A stretch of 64,000 bases of DNA from Phoenix dactylifera (taxonomy: Eukaryota > Streptophyta > Magnoliopsida > Arecales > Arecaceae). This document shows, in pieces, positions 24,401-37,400 of this stretch. The stretch is taken from the NCBI RefSeq assembly GCF_009389715.1, contig NC_052404.1, positions 7,586,745 through 7,650,744 on the forward strand, given 5' to 3'. The translations under genes and the position numbers were made by a program. A model generated the notes under the pieces. It was not told the origin of the DNA, searched no databases, and saw only the letters and a list, made by a program, of their open reading frames with translations. Each line of letters opens with the position of its first letter. The first letter of the stretch is position 1.

Positions 24401-27400
24401 GTATACTCCATGCAAGTGTACTCAAGAAATACCTTAGCATGGTGGCCATGGTTTAAGAAAAATCCATGCTTTACATGCTAGTTTCCTCATAGAAGCTTTA
24501 ACGCAGCCTGTCACATAAAAATTGTCTCCTAGTCCTAAGACCTACGAAGATTTTTTTTTTTTAAGTTTAGTCTCTTTTCTACTGTTCTACTTGGTCCAAC
24601 AACCTAATCCAATACCCCCCTGATTCTAGCAACATGCTGTAGTTATATGAGACCAAAAGAAGCTTCTGAGTCTCTAATCTTGACTTCCAGGCGTTAAGAA
24701 ATCCCTTCCATAATTCTTTATTTCTTGTCAGATTTGATGATTTGAGCTGCATATACTTCTCCCCTTCTTAATCTACGAATTTCGCATCACTTATCTAAGG
24801 AAAAAGTTATCATCATTGTACCTTGCAATCCCACTATATATTACTAATTCAATGGGCGTGCAGATTTTTATAAGTCACAATTAACATAAATAAATCACAC
24901 TTCTCCTGCTCATAGCAGTGGTGATTTATTTAATGACCTAATAAAGGGGGGTGGGTGATCACTGGTCTTTAAAAGCCAATTCAGATGGGGTCCCTCATTA
25001 GCCGACCACCACCCACATTTGTTTTAAAAAACTCATTTTTGTTTAGCGGGTCATGTTGTCAATTACAAATCAAGTTGGCATTAGAATATGATATGCTAAT
25101 TCTATAGAACGTATCGATCGCTGTAAAAGTTGATGCTTGATTGGCGGAATAAGAATACTATCATTGATTAAGACACTGAAAGGGACGGGCAACTTCGCCC
25201 TCGCATGGGATTACTTATAGGACGTAAAGATGGATATAATAACCATGTTAAACGTAATAAAGCAAATCCTGTAACTCAAATTCTTGTATTTAACTTGTAT
25301 AAAAATAAAAGTCGCATGTTATTAGAACAATAAGAAGAAGGTGGTGGTGGTTGTGGTAACGGTGGTTGAAAATATAGAAACATAGAATGATTCTTAATTT
25401 TATCTTGCTGTAAGTATTCATAAGTGATTCAATTTAGAAAGCATCTCTATGCAAATTGGATTTCAATGTTGATATGTCTCGGAACCGACCACGACTCATA
25501 CGAAGGGGCGGCCAACCAAAGCTCTCTACGAAGCCTATGAACCACAAATTAGATCCCCCCACATGGCATGTCCAGAAGTACATGGCTAAATTCGAATTTC
25601 AAAAGCTTTCTACAGCTGGCGACACCTCGACCAAAATTTTGAACAGCCTTTGAGATCATGCCAGTCAAACGGGCAGGATGCAATCCGAGGAACCTTTCAA
25701 GTAAGTTCTCGATTGCCCTGACAAACCACTGAAAACCTCGTTTGTTCTCTAGATATCATCCTATCTTAGGTGTTGGATGTTTCCATCGGATACACTCCGG
25801 TAATTTTTTTTTTTTTTTTTTTATCTTTGCTATTTTAGGTGGGAACGTGACCGTGGACCGGGACATCGGCTACAACTGGCCACCTTTGGTGCTCAGGACA
25901 GGCCGATCCTCAGCAGCAACAAATGTGAATGGGAGAAATCCAACAAGTGAGGGAGTTGGTGCCAGAAGAAATGGTCCAAATGGATGGTGGATGGGCCTCT
26001 ACACCAGCTCACGGGAAATGAGACTATACAGCTTTGAATTGAGGACTTTAGATGTGCCTTTGGTCGCCAAATTCTTTTCTTTTCCTTGCTAATATGGACT
26101 GCCCTCAGTGTCATGGTTGGCGTTGTGGTCTTCCATGGGAAAGCAAACTTCTGAAAGGGCCCCTTCTCTACGCGGCTCTAGTAACTTTTTCTGTCTAAAT
26201 ATATCAATATATTAGATTTTAACAAAGAAGTTGGACTAAGTTCAGCTTTATTTGATTTGTAAAGGTAGAAGAAATCATCCTACCTCCATCTAACAAAAGT
26301 TTTAGGCTTAAGATTAGCTGCAGTTTTGTCATTGTACTACCAACACCTCCCAAATAACAGGCATATCATGATCCCTTGTACATAAAGCATATAAAGCAGA
26401 TGCAAGCATTGCACCAAATGCTAATGGGAAGCTAAATGTGTATTAGTAATAGAAGTTATTTTTTAGTCTTTGTGTTGGATTCAAGTTTCTCAAGAAATAT
26501 ACCAAAAAAACTGAAGATATTAATAAAAATATATTTCAAAAATAAATTAAGTAGTTTAAGAAATTCAAGATGAATATAGAACAATCGATTCAATAAAGTA
26601 CAAATGCATGCCAAAATTGTCGAAAGTTTCTTCCAGGCGAAAACAATTATGCTAGCACGATCATTAGTGAGACCAAATGAGACACAAGTTAGCGACCATG
26701 AAATTATAATTTCCATTTGAGCGGACCAACCTAGCACGCAACACACCCGATGGCACGTTGATAAGCATGTGGCACCTTGCATGTTAGAGCCCACCATAAA
26801 CATTAAGCCATACCTTAATTGGGTCCATCCCATGTTCCGAGATAGCCATCTCATTTGGCAAACCATCATTCCATGTGGACTTGAGACATTAGAATATTAA
26901 GTATCCTAGGAATCAGCTGCTGGCCAGTGGAACTGGGAGCTCTTAAATCTCCAATTCGCCTTCATTATATTGTGGCCACCCTTTCAATCATTATTAATTT
27001 TAAATTTTCATTGAAATTGAAATAAGTATTTTATCGGACACTTCAGCATAGAGCTACACCCTCTTATAAAAACTCTGAAACCAAATATACAAACAATCAG
27101 CCCTATAATATTTTGCTTATTTCCATGTAGGAACAGAAAGAAACTTAGTTTCAATATAAGAGGATTATAACCTTATCTCTATACTGTGTTCAAAATCGTT
27201 CACGAATAATATGTTTTAAGTTCATCAATGACATACGTTCTTGCTCTAGCATGCTCGTAAACCTAGACTCAACAAGTACACCTTGTATCTAGAAAAATTA
27301 ACTTCAATTTATCTTAGCTTGCATTCTAATGAATTCAATTCTTTTTGACCAATTTCTTCCAAAATTTTTATAAAAATAGTATGGACAATATAAAAAATTT

Positions 27401-28839
27401 AAAATTATTAGTCTTTGGAAAAGGCCATTCAAGATAAAAAAAAAGAGGTGCATCAGTGGCTCTCAGCTCAGCCGGCCTTTATCCTACCTTGGACAAATTT
27501 CAGTGATCCCCATAAAAATTAGTATCATACTTGAGGCGCGAGCCGGTCTGACTGGTCCGGTCCGGTCACTAAAAACGTAGCAGTTGGTGGTCGAACCGGA
27601 AGTAATGCCCGGTCCGACCACCCAAAAAAAAAAAAAATTGTGCGCGCCCAGCGGGGCCCCCCGAGCGGACGATTATGTCCACAAAGGAACAAACACAAAC
27701 GAAAGGGATCACATGCTCCTTTCATTTTACTTACTTATTTATTTATTTTTGATAGAATAAGGAGGGAATGAAACACTTTTCCTAATTTACTAAATCAAAA
27801 AGAAAGAAGGGAAAGAATGTACAAAGAAGCCTTCTTAAGGGGAATGAAATGCAATCAATGATTGGCCACCAAAGAGAACAAGCATCCACAAATCTTGCCA
27901 TGTCCTTCTTTAGTTCTCTCCAGCCCAAGATGTTCTCAAAGTTGAAGGTGCGGATAGTTTTTTTTTTTCTAAGAATCTAAAAGATCATTTCGTTTCTCTC
28001 AAGCTATGTGCCGAAACAAGACCATCAATAGTTGGTCCTAATATCTTCTCAAAGAAGGCTGAAATTTCTTCCTCCTCTGAGTACTTCATGTTGAATGCAA
28101 ATGGGTTCGTCGTCCTCTAATGTTAAAGACGAGTTTTGAAAGTAGCCCAAATGTTTATGGCAGCCGACATGTTGTCAACACCTCAAAAAGCCTATACTTT
28201 ATACTTTATAGCATAAATAAAATCTTTTGTTTTTTCTTACATGATAACCTTAACAAATCTAAGGATATAATCCTTCAGAAAATCAATCTCTTGATGGTTC
28301 TCATATTGTCTTAATGAAACTCCTATGTCTATGTTGTGATGGATTTTGGGATACAAGAGTGGGTTAAGAAATTTCACTATTTCATAGGAGTAAGTTATTC
28401 CTAGATTATGTGGGATAAATAAGTTAGGAGGAGAAAAATAAAGTATTTATGATGTATCGTTTTTTCTGAAATGCCAATTCTGCTCTTGCAAATTTTTCTA
28501 TACGCTCAAATGATTATTTGACCGAAAAGAGATGGAATAAGCGGGTTAAATAACTTTTATTCCTCCATATTTTGCTTCCAAACGAGCATCCTACTTTGTC
28601 CATCTGGTAAAACTTCTGGATCCGGATTCCACCTTACTACATTCATGATAAAATTTAACTCCAATATACGATACCAATACTAGTTCTGAGAAAGAAGCCA
28701 AGTCAAAGAAGCAAACATGGCAAAGAGTCTCGTGTGCGATACAGTAGTCCCCTGCTTGTACTTCACAGCCGCCTTCAAGCCCATGACCTCCCCCACAGAC
28801 CACATTAGATATCGACACCACCCTCCTCACATCCACCTC
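21460..28839. other. Long AT-rich intergenic region
   Basis: No recognisable gene over about 7.4 kb. The region is very AT-rich from 22100 to 24600. A short exon-like frame begins at the ATG at 22710 and stops at a GTATGT donor near 22826, but nothing downstream continues it. About 28340-28580 resembles a MITE family with GTTTGG-type ends (ends with CCAAACGAGC). About 27730-27980 read on the minus strand may be old LINE coding, but this is weak. Confidence 0.35.
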
Positions 28840-28846
28840 TATATAA
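28840..28846 (+). promoter_or_regulatory. TATA box of the GA 2-oxidase gene
   Basis: TATATAA lies 79 bases before the start codon, in CTCTATATAACG, at a normal distance for a short 5' leader. Confidence 0.65.
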
Positions 28847-28924
28847 CGTCCCTCCGTTCTGTCACTCTTTTTCACTCTTGTAGTATTTATAGATACAAAA
28901 ACATTAGAGAAGAAGCTATTAACA

Positions 28925-31900
28925 ATGGTGGCGGCGTCTCTAAGCTCCGTGCATGGCGATCACTTTAGGTCACTTGCCATCCCAGTCATCGACCTCTCCT
29001 GTCATCGGGCCCTCGTGTCCGAGCTCATCGTGAGGGCCTGCGAGGAGTTCGGTTTCTTTAGAGTGATCAGCCATGGAGTGCCTCACGACGTCGTCTCGCA
29101 GATGGAGGCCGCTGCATCAGAATTCTTCTCGCTACCCGTTGCCGAGAAGCAACGAGCCGGTCCTCCGAATCCTCTTGGATATGGGAGCAAGGCCATCGGA
29201 CGGAATGGAGACTTCGGGGAGGTGGAGTACCTCCTCCTCCACACCAACCCTTCCTCCATCTCCCAACAAGCTGGTATGATATCAAGGAAGAGTCCAACCG
29301 ATTTCAGGTATTCAATGAACTGATCTCTTTGATGATTGTATGTGTGATGATGCATGGTAGAATAACAAATTATGAGCAGCATCCAAAGAGTGTTGTCCTA
29401 TGGTAGTGATGCGAATATAGACCGGTTTTGCTTTGCTATAATCTGTTTAGAGCTCAGGAGGAAACCTTAGGTTGTTCTTTTTGTATGTTCATGTTTGTAA
29501 TGCATGCATGACATTTTATATTGAAGAGTTCAAAAACCAATGTTTCTATGTGTGCATTTTTTGTGATTATCCCCACCAATTCAAACGCCTAGTTATAACA
29601 TGCCATGAACTGTTTACTCCTAGAATAGTTTAATCGCTTACATATATATATATATATATATATCTTAACCCCTAACCCTTCTCGTAAAGAAAAAAGTTAT
29701 ATATGGGATGGCTTTTGTTTAGACATTAACTTTTCCAACGGAGCCTTTGTAATATGAAAACCAATCAACAATTTTTAAATCCTCCTGAGTATGGTAAATG
29801 AAAGGGGGCAAAAAAAGAAAGCAAGAAGAAAAATAAAAAAGCATCGCATTCTTCTTTGACATTTGGGATTACAAAGATGGATCACGTCCTAGTTGAGGCT
29901 ATTAATTTGCTGGTAATGAACCTTATGGTGGAGGGCCACGATAAACATGCGATGAGTAATGGTAGGGAGGGTATTGGAGACCAATCAATCATTAGTTGGG
30001 TTGGTCCTCACGAAGAACAGCATATTTTTTTTTTATTTCTAAGGGCTAAATGACTACAGGTCAAGTGTAAATCTAATGACCGTCGATTATATGCGACGAG
30101 TCCAAGCAACTTGGAAGGAGTAGACCCGACATATTATATCGTTTTGGGTGATGCAATGTGTTTCCCCAAACATACTAACGAATTTGAACAATGAAATCAA
30201 TCCTAATCGGATGTTTCTCACTCCTTGATTGCTAGCAAATAAACAACAAATAGTCTTATGATATACATATATATAGATACTGATTAAAAAAAAGGCCCTG
30301 TCATCCACTTAATGGATACATACTTTAGTAAAATGATTCTATTTCATAAGTGTTGTCATGGATCTGAGTCATTCCCAAAGATGATTCTTATTTAATTAGT
30401 TCAGAAATCACATCAACTGAAACTATGAAAATGACTACTTTTATTGGAACCAACTAATCTTAATCTTTGATATGAACTAGATCACCTGTATGATTCTGTA
30501 TATTTGTTTTAGCAGCATAACCCAGCAAGCACCAATCAAGAGTATTTTATTATTTTTTTTATTAAAAAAAAAGGAAGGAAGACTCACCTCAGGTAAATTA
30601 CCTGAGTCCAAGAAATTTGGGATGCAGCATTCATAGTTGGAACCCACCTCCCTCAAGAAGAAGAGGGGTGTGACCACCAGAGAATCGAACCACCCAATTT
30701 AATTAGTTCAAGAATGCCTTACCTCCAGTATATGGAGGTTAGAACACAAAATGAGAGTGCTTCCTAAATCATTGTTAGCCATGGATTCAGAATGCACGAC
30801 TCAGAATTCGAACTCACCTCCCTCAAGGAGAAGAAGGCCTTCCAATTCGAAGGACTCGGTTTAATTAGTTCAAGCATGCTTTACCTCCTATGGAGGCAGG
30901 TCTTTCAATTAATCACTTAAGAGCACAGAAATGAGAGCACTCCCTAAATAGTTGTTAGCCACTATGAACTCAACCTCCACACTGAAGTTAGCACAAATGG
31001 CTCGATCACCACCGGATGAGCTGATGGGAGATATTGGGTTAAATCCAACCCAATTGCCCCCATTGCACTTAGAAACACATAAGGATGGCTAGCAAGTCTA
31101 TCACTTCAAAAGAATGGCAGCAAAAGGTGGTATAAGAATCCCCACAAGCCCCACTAGGGGCATGGTTCAACCGAATGAATAATGCCATATCTTGCCATGC
31201 TATCTGGAAAAAGCAAAGCACTGGCAGAAAAACGTACAGCACAAGCTCTTTTCTTCCATGACTACAGTTACTGACGAATTCAATCATCTTTTCTTGCGTT
31301 CAAACTTTTAATGTCCAACTTTTTTTGCTTTCATTTACAGCTGTGTGGTGAATGAGTACGTAGAGACTATGCAAAAGCTGGCATGCAAGATACTGGAGCT
31401 ACTGGCAGAAGGGCTGGGGCTTGGAGACTGTGGGGTATTTAGCAGGCTGATAAGAGAGCGAGAGAATGACTCGTTGCTAAGGCTGAATCACTACCCGCCA
31501 TGCCATAACAAGGAGGACATGATGAGTGATAGGATTGGATTTGGCGAGCACTCAGACCCTCAGATCATCACTCTCCTCCGATCCAACGACGTGGGAGGAC
31601 TCCAGATACTCTCTCCCTCATCCTTGGATGGTGCAGTTTGGGTCCCGGTGCCGCCTGACCCTAACACGTTCCATATCATGGTCGGCGATCTGCTTCAGGT
31701 TGGTCTCTAAGGTTGGCCTCTGTAGGGTAAGGCTGTCTCTGGAAAATGGGACTGGTGTCCCGGAAAAAAAGTTTTAGCACCTCAAATTCTTTATTCAAAG
31801 AATTTGGTATGGACGGTGCTATCTTCTGAAGCCTGAGTAAAGAGCTCCTCTGCAGGCCTTCGATCCATCACCCAAAGGAAAAGTGATGCCTAAATTTGAA

Positions 31901-32723
31901 ACCATGCTTCCACAGATAGGATGCATGACAAGGGAAAAGCTTATTAAAGTCGCAGAGATTGTTAATAAAGTCATACGTGTGCCTAGAAGATAACATTGTC
32001 CACTTAGGAAGACCAAAGACCTCCATTTATAGGCCTAGAACAGAAAAATCATAATCCAGATACACTTGGTCTTAAATTCTGGGGTCAGATTAGTTAATTT
32101 CTAAAGAGGCTTTACTCTATTAGCATATTATTCAACAACTATTTCTTCATTAACAACTCTACCGCCTTAATTCCACCTTGAGTAAGCTCAATCCCCGGTG
32201 GAAAGCTGAAAGACATGTTCGAATTTAATCGACACATTGAATCAACTCAACAATTTGCTTAACCTAATTTTAACTCAAAATGAATCGGCCAAGTTTAGTT
32301 ACATAAGAACATATCAATTTTCTAAGTTAAATCTAAAGACTTTCTTTTCTGAGTTCATCTCTAACCACCTTCTGACTTACCTCCAATATTCTTCGAGCTT
32401 TATCTTTTGTATTGACCAAGCTTTATCTTTTCTATAATATGTTATTGAAGGCTATGACAAATGGAAGACTGGTTAGTGTGAGACACAGGGCCATGGTTGA
32501 CTCCTACAGCTCAAGGCTCTCCATGGCTTACTTTGGTGCGCCTCCCCTCCATGAATGGATCTCCCCTCTCCCAGAGATGATCACACCCCAAATGCCTCGC
32601 TGCTACAAATCCTTTACTTGGGCTGAGTACAAGAAAGCCATGTACTCACTTAGGCTCGGGCACAATCGCCTTGATCTCTTCCGTGCAGATGCAATAGAAG
32701 AACATCCTGGGCTGGTAAAATAA
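28925..32723 (+). CDS. GA2ox: Gibberellin 2-oxidase (C19 class), three exons
   Basis: Exons 28925-29307, 31341-31698 and 32451-32723 join in frame (GT-AG introns of 2033 and 752 bp) to a 337-residue protein. GA 2-oxidases are soluble 2-oxoglutarate/Fe(II) dioxygenases that hydroxylate bioactive GAs and their C19 precursors at C-2 and so inactivate them. Visible features: IPVIDLS and CEEFGFFRVISHGVP in the N-terminal DIOX_N part, GYGSKAIGRNGD, NHYPPC, the iron ligands H198 and D200 (GEHSDPQ) and H259 (VRHRA), and the 2-oxoglutarate binding pair R269 and S271 (RLSMAYF). The C-terminus has FTWAEYKKAMY and RLGHNRLDLF, as in rice and Arabidopsis C19 enzymes, and length and intron positions fit. 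Nothing is broken. Its neighbour, the invertase gene, is convergent and about 1.8 kb away. Confidence 0.93.
30620..30960. repeat. Direct duplication inside GA2ox intron 1
   Basis: Two diverged copies (about 30620-30780 and 30789-30960) share CACCTCCCTCAAG, TTTAATTAGTTCAAG, TTACCTCC, TATGGAGG, ATGAGAG and TTGTTAGCCA. They lie in the middle of the 2-kb first intron. Confidence 0.7.
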
Positions 32724-33941
32724 TAGCAGAGGTTTCCAGGATGACATTTTGTATGAGACTATGTTCTAACGAGGAGGGGGTCCGTTTTTTTGAAGTACTC
32801 CCCCAGATTTTGTTCATGTTCGTCTAAATCATCAGGGCTATTTCGAGGAGGGAAGAGCATGCCTTGACAGGATTATCTATCAAGATTTAGCATGTTGTAT
32901 GTTTTCTAGACTGGGTAAACTTTTTTTCCTCCATATTCTGCAACAATCAGAATAATTTGGTACATGAATCATCATGGTGTCGGTCAAATTTCAAAAGTTA
33001 GGGAGAAAAGGTGTCTCGCCCAAGATTGCATCCTTTCCCTTCTCTATGTAATCAATTTTTCCACTATTTCAAAGAAAAGTTAGTGTAACCAGAGATATAG
33101 CATAGCATGTAGTTGTAATTGTTGAGCAGAAGAAAGTCTAAATGTAGGAGATGGACATGGTATATGTCTCATAAGGGAGTTCAAAAATGAAGCAACTATT
33201 GAGGAATTATATTGATGTAGTTAAATGAAAGATGAAAAAGAAAGATAATGAAAATACAGAGAGTAACATGCACCAAATGTGCTACCAAAAAAACTGGATG
33301 TGACCTCTATATGATTTTAACAAATTGCCTAGCGTTTCATAAAAATTCAGCATGCAGGATATAAGCCTGTATCAATCTTGTAATTTATAAGCTAAAACAA
33401 CACAAATGAAATATCCTCAAAAAACCGAGCAAAAGTGCCAATATAGATGGAATTCAGGCATCAGGGAAGCATATGCTAACCAAAACAAACATTGCTTAAA
33501 TAGTGGATTAACAACCACTGGCCTGTTAAAAGAAAATCATACTATGACCAACCGATTTTTCAGCACTTAAACAATAAGCAAACAGGACTCTTGCATGCAA
33601 TCCAAAGCATTTCCACATGATTTACCGAAAAATTATTGCAAGAATCACCCACCTACCTCATAATCAATAATAAACTTGTGAAGCACTACTGGACATAGGT
33701 ACAGTGGAAAGAGTATGCACCTGTGTCTTTCTTGCAAATGGCTTGTATCCTCTTGTTCTTGAGAGCTCTGATGAAGAGAGAAAATGATGGTACCACTGCA
33801 GCATCGGAGGGGTTTAGTGAGCTCAACCATCGTTCTGCTCAGCGACATGCAACAAAGAGGCAAACTGGAGCACCAAAATGCCTACAACAGAGAGCTGCTA
33901 CATTGACAGCAGCCACAGCAACGGCAACAACAATGATTGGA
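32724..33941. other. Convergent spacer between GA2ox and invertase
   Basis: Contains the GA2ox 3' untranslated region and then AT-rich DNA. I see no further gene. Confidence 0.4.
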
Positions 33942-34055
33942 AATGGGTGACAACTGAATGCTTCATATAGCCTTAGAGGTCTCATGCATGAATCAGCAAT
34001 GGGTGACAACTGAATGCTTCATATAGCCTTAGAGGTCTCATGCATGAATCAGCAA
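33942..34055. repeat. Perfect 56-bp tandem duplication
   Basis: The unit starting AATGGGTGACAACTGAATGC is present at 33942-33997 and again without any change at 33998-34053. The lack of any difference points to a very recent duplication. It is downstream of the invertase stop codon. Confidence 0.95.
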
Positions 34056-34484
34056 ACATATACTTCTGCTGCAAGAATAGCAGATTAATCCATAAAGCAA
34101 TACCTGTTGGTCAATGAGAACTCAGACAGCTCAAACCCAACAGGACATATATTAGTTTCATTAAATGTTTTAAGCACCGCAGAACCAAAGAAACCAAGAG
34201 ATTAATTATAACCAAACAACTTGTCCACCTCTAAAACCATTGTATTGGCAACAATTAGTAGTACTCACATCTATTTTACAAATTCTTAATTGAACTCAAA
34301 TGTTAGCGGTAACAAAAATATGAATACACATACACCGAGAATCAAGACGAAAGGATAAACCTGACCTTGACCTATAAAGCAAAGGTTGTATTTCTTGTTT
34401 TCAGTTTCAAATTAATTGCTATATGTTGATGTTTTCTTCTCTACACGACGAATGCATCCCAAAAATTCAGTCGATTGGGCATGG

Positions 34485-37400
34485 TTAAACAATAATCTGC
34501 GATCTGGCTGCAAGACGGGAGCACTTGGCCCGAGAACTCTTTCTTAGACTACAAATACAGCCTTCAAGAAGCTCAAGATCTTCCTCGCATGTCAAAATCA
34601 TCGCTATCTCTGGATTTTCCAAAAACATTTTAGAGATGAGGAATCCAGCTATGGTCCATGTCTGATATAGGTGCGACTGCTTTCCAATAAATCTTCCAGT
34701 TCGTGTATCATAATATTCTGGCCACTTGTCATTCGAAAGCCGCTTCTCAGCCACTGTAACAGCTCTTTGGGCTAGATCTGGCCTGCCCATCTTAATGCAA
34801 GCTAAGGTGAACTGAAATATAAAACAAAAGGAAACAAATGAGATTTACAGTTGCAAAGCTAAAATGCTAAAGAATATACTAAAATTTAAAGAGATTACAA
34901 AGAATAACTTTACCTGCCATAATAGTGTAGGCCAAGATCCACCATTGTGATATGACCAAGGACTGCAAAAGTATCATACTACTTGTTAGCAAAAACAATT
35001 TATGCCTATTATTCTAAGAATTGATACTTAGAAATCCTGCATCACTAGCAGGGAAAAGTCACTAGTGGTTCTATAGCCACTGAATGCCCATTTAAGATGA
35101 CTCGAGGTTGCTAACATGAAAATAAAGATGAAGGATGCCTCACGGAAGCATCTCAGAGGCAATCAGAAAGCTGCCAATTATGAAGCATCCATCACATACA
35201 GGAACACCAAAGGTTAAAAGCGTGTAAAAGAAACACTTACGTGTTCTTTGGATCACCACCAGTGATTATACGCCATTCCTCATATTCTAAAGCAGGATAA
35301 CATATTTTAAAAGGCATATTTGCCACAAGATCATCCCATTTATCTTCTATAAGATTGAGAATACCCTCGGCTTGTCTTGGAGTAGCTAGAGAAGAGACTA
35401 TGGCCCAAAAATTGCCAAGGGAGAAGAACCTAAAGTCCATGTGAGCTGGCTGTAGATTGCCAATAAGGTAGCCTCCTTTCTCAGGAATCCAGTCAGCTAG
35501 CCAAGAAGGAATTTGCTCTGGATATATATTGAACTTGTTAACAGCATTATGGGAATATTCTTCAGTTTTGTAGCGATATATCTCATTGATCTTCTTCATA
35601 TCTATCCAATAGTACTCTCTTATGTGGAAAGAGAGAGCACTAAGCCTGTTATTAATAGCACGGACCAGGTTCTTAGAAGTATCATTGATAGTGATCATTT
35701 CACGAGAGCACCGCAGAGCAGAGTAGAATAAAGCCTGTGGAAGGGAATTTTATGCCAATGATGCTAAAGCTTATTGCTAACAATGAAAGACATTTTCCAG
35801 AGAATGCTAAGTAAAATATGCATTTTAAGTAACATAAATTGGAGCTACAACAAGGTGATATTCCCATGTAAGTTCCCCTCAAAAAAAAAGAGGCTTTTGC
35901 ATATATACAACTGTAAATATGCTTTATTGCATATTTACCATTCAAAAGTCACCATTTGCATATATACCCCTGAAATCATCCTGTTTTTGCAAGGATACTC
36001 CTTCCACTAGATTTTTGGCTAGCGGTATTAATAATTAACTATTCCAAGTGTAAAATGACAAATTACCCTTTTGCATTAATACTCCTGAAAATTAAATATT
36101 TAACTTGCACTGTAAAGGTCTATTTTGCATGAACTTTTCAAGGAAATTAGTGCAAAGGATATAGTATCATTTTGTAATTAATTACTTATTAATGTCCTCA
36201 ACCAAAAAATCTAATAGAGGGGATATCCTAGCAGAAACAGGATGTTTTAAGGGCATACATGCAAATAGTGATTTGTGAAGGATAGATATGCAAAAAGCTG
36301 TATTTGCGGAGGTATACATTAAACGGAAAACAACAAAAGTGTATGCATGGATGAATCAAGCAAAATGCTAGCAAAACTCTCTCAATAAATCTAAATAAAA
36401 TCCAAAACAGCAATTCTCAACCAATGAAGTAGCAAGTGCCATTACATTCTATTTTAGTGTCCAAAATCCATATATTCTCCTCAAGAAAAATGGAAGCCAA
36501 CCAGAAATAATCAATGCAAGAGCAATAAGGCTTCACATATTGAATTCCATAATTATTCTCATGATCATGATGTTAGGTTAGAGGATCACAATCAGTGTTT
36601 TAAATACTATCTGTATAGTTGCATATGCGGATGCTTTCCCTTCACCAAACTACATTTGCCTATATGTGGTTATTACATGCGTTCATACTGCATTTGGACC
36701 AAAAAGTTGGTCCACTTTGTATTATATGGCCATATATGCAGCCCATTTAACATTACGTGACTGCCTATACAGCCCAACTAGCATTTCTAGCCACATGTGC
36801 AGCTCACTCTTACGTGAGCCCATATGGATGAAGCAAAACCACACTGATGGTTAGGTTTGAGGTGGGCCCGATATAAGTATTAATAACATTAATATATTAA
36901 TTATGTTATATATATTAGTATTAGGCATAAAATACTAAGTGTTAGGAACTACTTATTAGTTGTTATTGTTATTAATATTGTAAATGTTTATCAAAAAAAG
37001 ATTACTATCTATTTTTGTTGTTTCATGAATTATTTAATATGTATTATCTATTTCTAAATAGCTAATTGCATCCTGCATATGCACTATGCGGTCCCTCAAC
37101 TGCCCGAATATGCAACTGGCCTCTTAACAATTAGGTCATTTGCTTTTATAAGACTATCATACACATGCAAGTCTACTTTTCTATATTTATTTCTTCTAGT
37201 ACATTCACATGTCGTCAAACAAAATTACAAACACGTTAATAAGGATGGTTCTGCATATCATACAAATTCTCTCAAGGTCAAGGGTCCATATTAATAATGT
37301 CATAGTCAAAGATGCCTGACAGACTCGTCAATTGTTACGGTAAAACATTGTATTACAAAGATTTTCCTCAATACAAGTCCAATCACTATGGTGTGAAATA

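Noticed and set aside
26456..26869. 137-codon open frame on the - strand
   Set aside because: It has an ATG but no recognised domain, and the C-terminal part is low-complexity hydrophobic residues from AT-rich DNA.
27730..27985. Possible LINE coding on the - strand (ENILGWRELKKDMARF)
   Set aside because: Suggestive of a LINE C-terminus but too short and decayed to assign.
29660..29680. Telomere-like CCCTAACCC
   Set aside because: A single short occurrence next to a TA run, not an array.
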